From assembly GCA_947579605.1 (NCBI GenBank), contig OX388318.1, positions 4,402,001-4,466,000 of the forward strand: DNA of 64,000 nt. Reading direction: 5' to 3'. A program made the position numbers and the translations under genes. The notes under the pieces were generated by a model that was not told the origin of the DNA, did not search any database, and was given only the letters and a program-made list of their open reading frames with translations. This stretch comes from Athripsodes cinereus. Lineage: Eukaryota; Arthropoda; Insecta; Trichoptera; Leptoceridae. Below are positions 63,403 to 64,000 of this stretch, one piece after another. How positions within the stretch are numbered: position 1 is the stretch's first letter; each line of letters starts with the position of its first letter.

Positions 63403-63930
63403 TTAATGTGAATGAGTTTTAAATTCTTCTATTGTACACACCTTTAAATAACAATACAATAATACAACTACTTCACTACGACGGTAGCAAGAGAGGGATA
63501 GGGTAAAGGGAAGGGGATAGCGATATTCTAAACAATAAATAATATGGAGCACCTTGAAAGGGAATGGCAAATTAGGAATAAGGAACAGTAATAATAATAA
63601 TAATGGTATGACGGAAGCCCATTCTGGAATCTGATAAGTACTGCGGAAATTGTTAACTGTTTTAGTAAAGTTCATTATCCAGGAAAACAATTGGAATATT
63701 GACCCGTAATACATTTGGAAAAGAATAGTATGCCACTGTTTGATCCAAGTTTTTTTATTGATATATTCGTAAAGCACCACGTCAACATTATGGACGGATT
63801 GCATACCTCTTCTTTCCTCACAGGTTTTTTTTGTGAACGTTTCATGAAATTGGGAAAGCTGGAAAAAATCGCGTTTCCGCGATAAACTCGCAATCTGTAT
63901 ATTGATCTCATTTAATTTAATTGTATACAT
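63403..63930 (-). other. 175-codon frame of unknown nature
   Basis: The longest frame in the last 25 kb. The N-terminal third (SLSRKRDFFQLSQFHETF, then EERRGMQSVHNVDVVLYEYI) is followed by leucine-rich, low-complexity sequence over an (AAT)n run at 63588-63604. A second frame of 78 codons overlaps it. A possible donor GTATGC follows GAAGAG at about 63809. No family is recognised. It could be a chance frame, a transposon relic or an unidentified exon. Confidence 0.2.
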
Positions 63931-64000
63931 ATTTATGTAAAATTGATTATAATCAATGTTAAGTAAAGAAAAAACAAATAAGTTGGGTTAGTTGGAAAAT

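Overview
The window is about 64 kb of AT-rich animal nuclear DNA, most likely from a moth or butterfly (Lepidoptera). That is inferred from an intron-rich, insect-type phosphodiesterase gene, tRNA-headed SINEs, a Helitron with typical lepidopteran-looking ends, Penelope-like, RTE-like and CR1/L2-like retroelements, and many short fold-back DNA elements. Species cannot be named from the sequence alone.

One host gene is clear: Pde8, the cAMP-specific 3',5'-cyclic phosphodiesterase 8, on the minus strand. Twelve coding exons run from 34537 down to the stop codon at 5499-5501 and join in phase into a 659-residue C-terminal portion. In order it carries the end of the receiver-like region, a short PAS domain, the linker with two RRAS motifs and the family-typical EAPITK segment, and a complete metal-dependent catalytic domain. 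One exon (27247-27430) has no long open frame of its own and was found from its splice sites and PAS similarity. The start codon and the rest of the receiver-like domain are not in view. They should lie upstream of 34537, so 34538-64000 is read as intron or 5' flank; no host exon was recognised there.

Layout: 1-5.5 kb, 3' flank with a Penelope RT fragment. 5.5-8.5 kb, the last five exons. 8.5-10.7 kb, two Penelope-like 3' ends in inverted orientation, one with a GIY-YIG endonuclease, flanked by a 12-bp direct repeat. 11-12 kb, two exons. 13.7 kb, a fold-back element. 17-19.8 kb, two exons around a 5'-truncated CR1/L2-type LINE with an open 649-codon frame. 19.9-20.3 kb, a hAT MITE with a perfect 8-bp target duplication. 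21.5-24.6 kb, fold-backs, a SINE and a pogo/Tigger-like element. 27-28 kb, two exons. 30.0 and 39.5 kb, two 217-bp copies of one near-palindromic MITE. 34.5 kb, the first visible exon. 37.7-38.8 kb, an RTE-like pseudogene with two hairpins. 40-64 kb, only repeats, including two compact fold-backs built from Penelope-like tails (45.7 and 61.4 kb), a SINE pair (43 kb), an RTE tail (53 kb) and a Helitron (58 kb).

The most notable signals are the fold-backs made from Penelope-like 3' ends, with a conserved hammerhead-ribozyme-like core, and a very abundant unnamed repeat family (at least 15 fragments here). The genes do not form a pathway: this is one cAMP phosphodiesterase gene with transposon-loaded introns.
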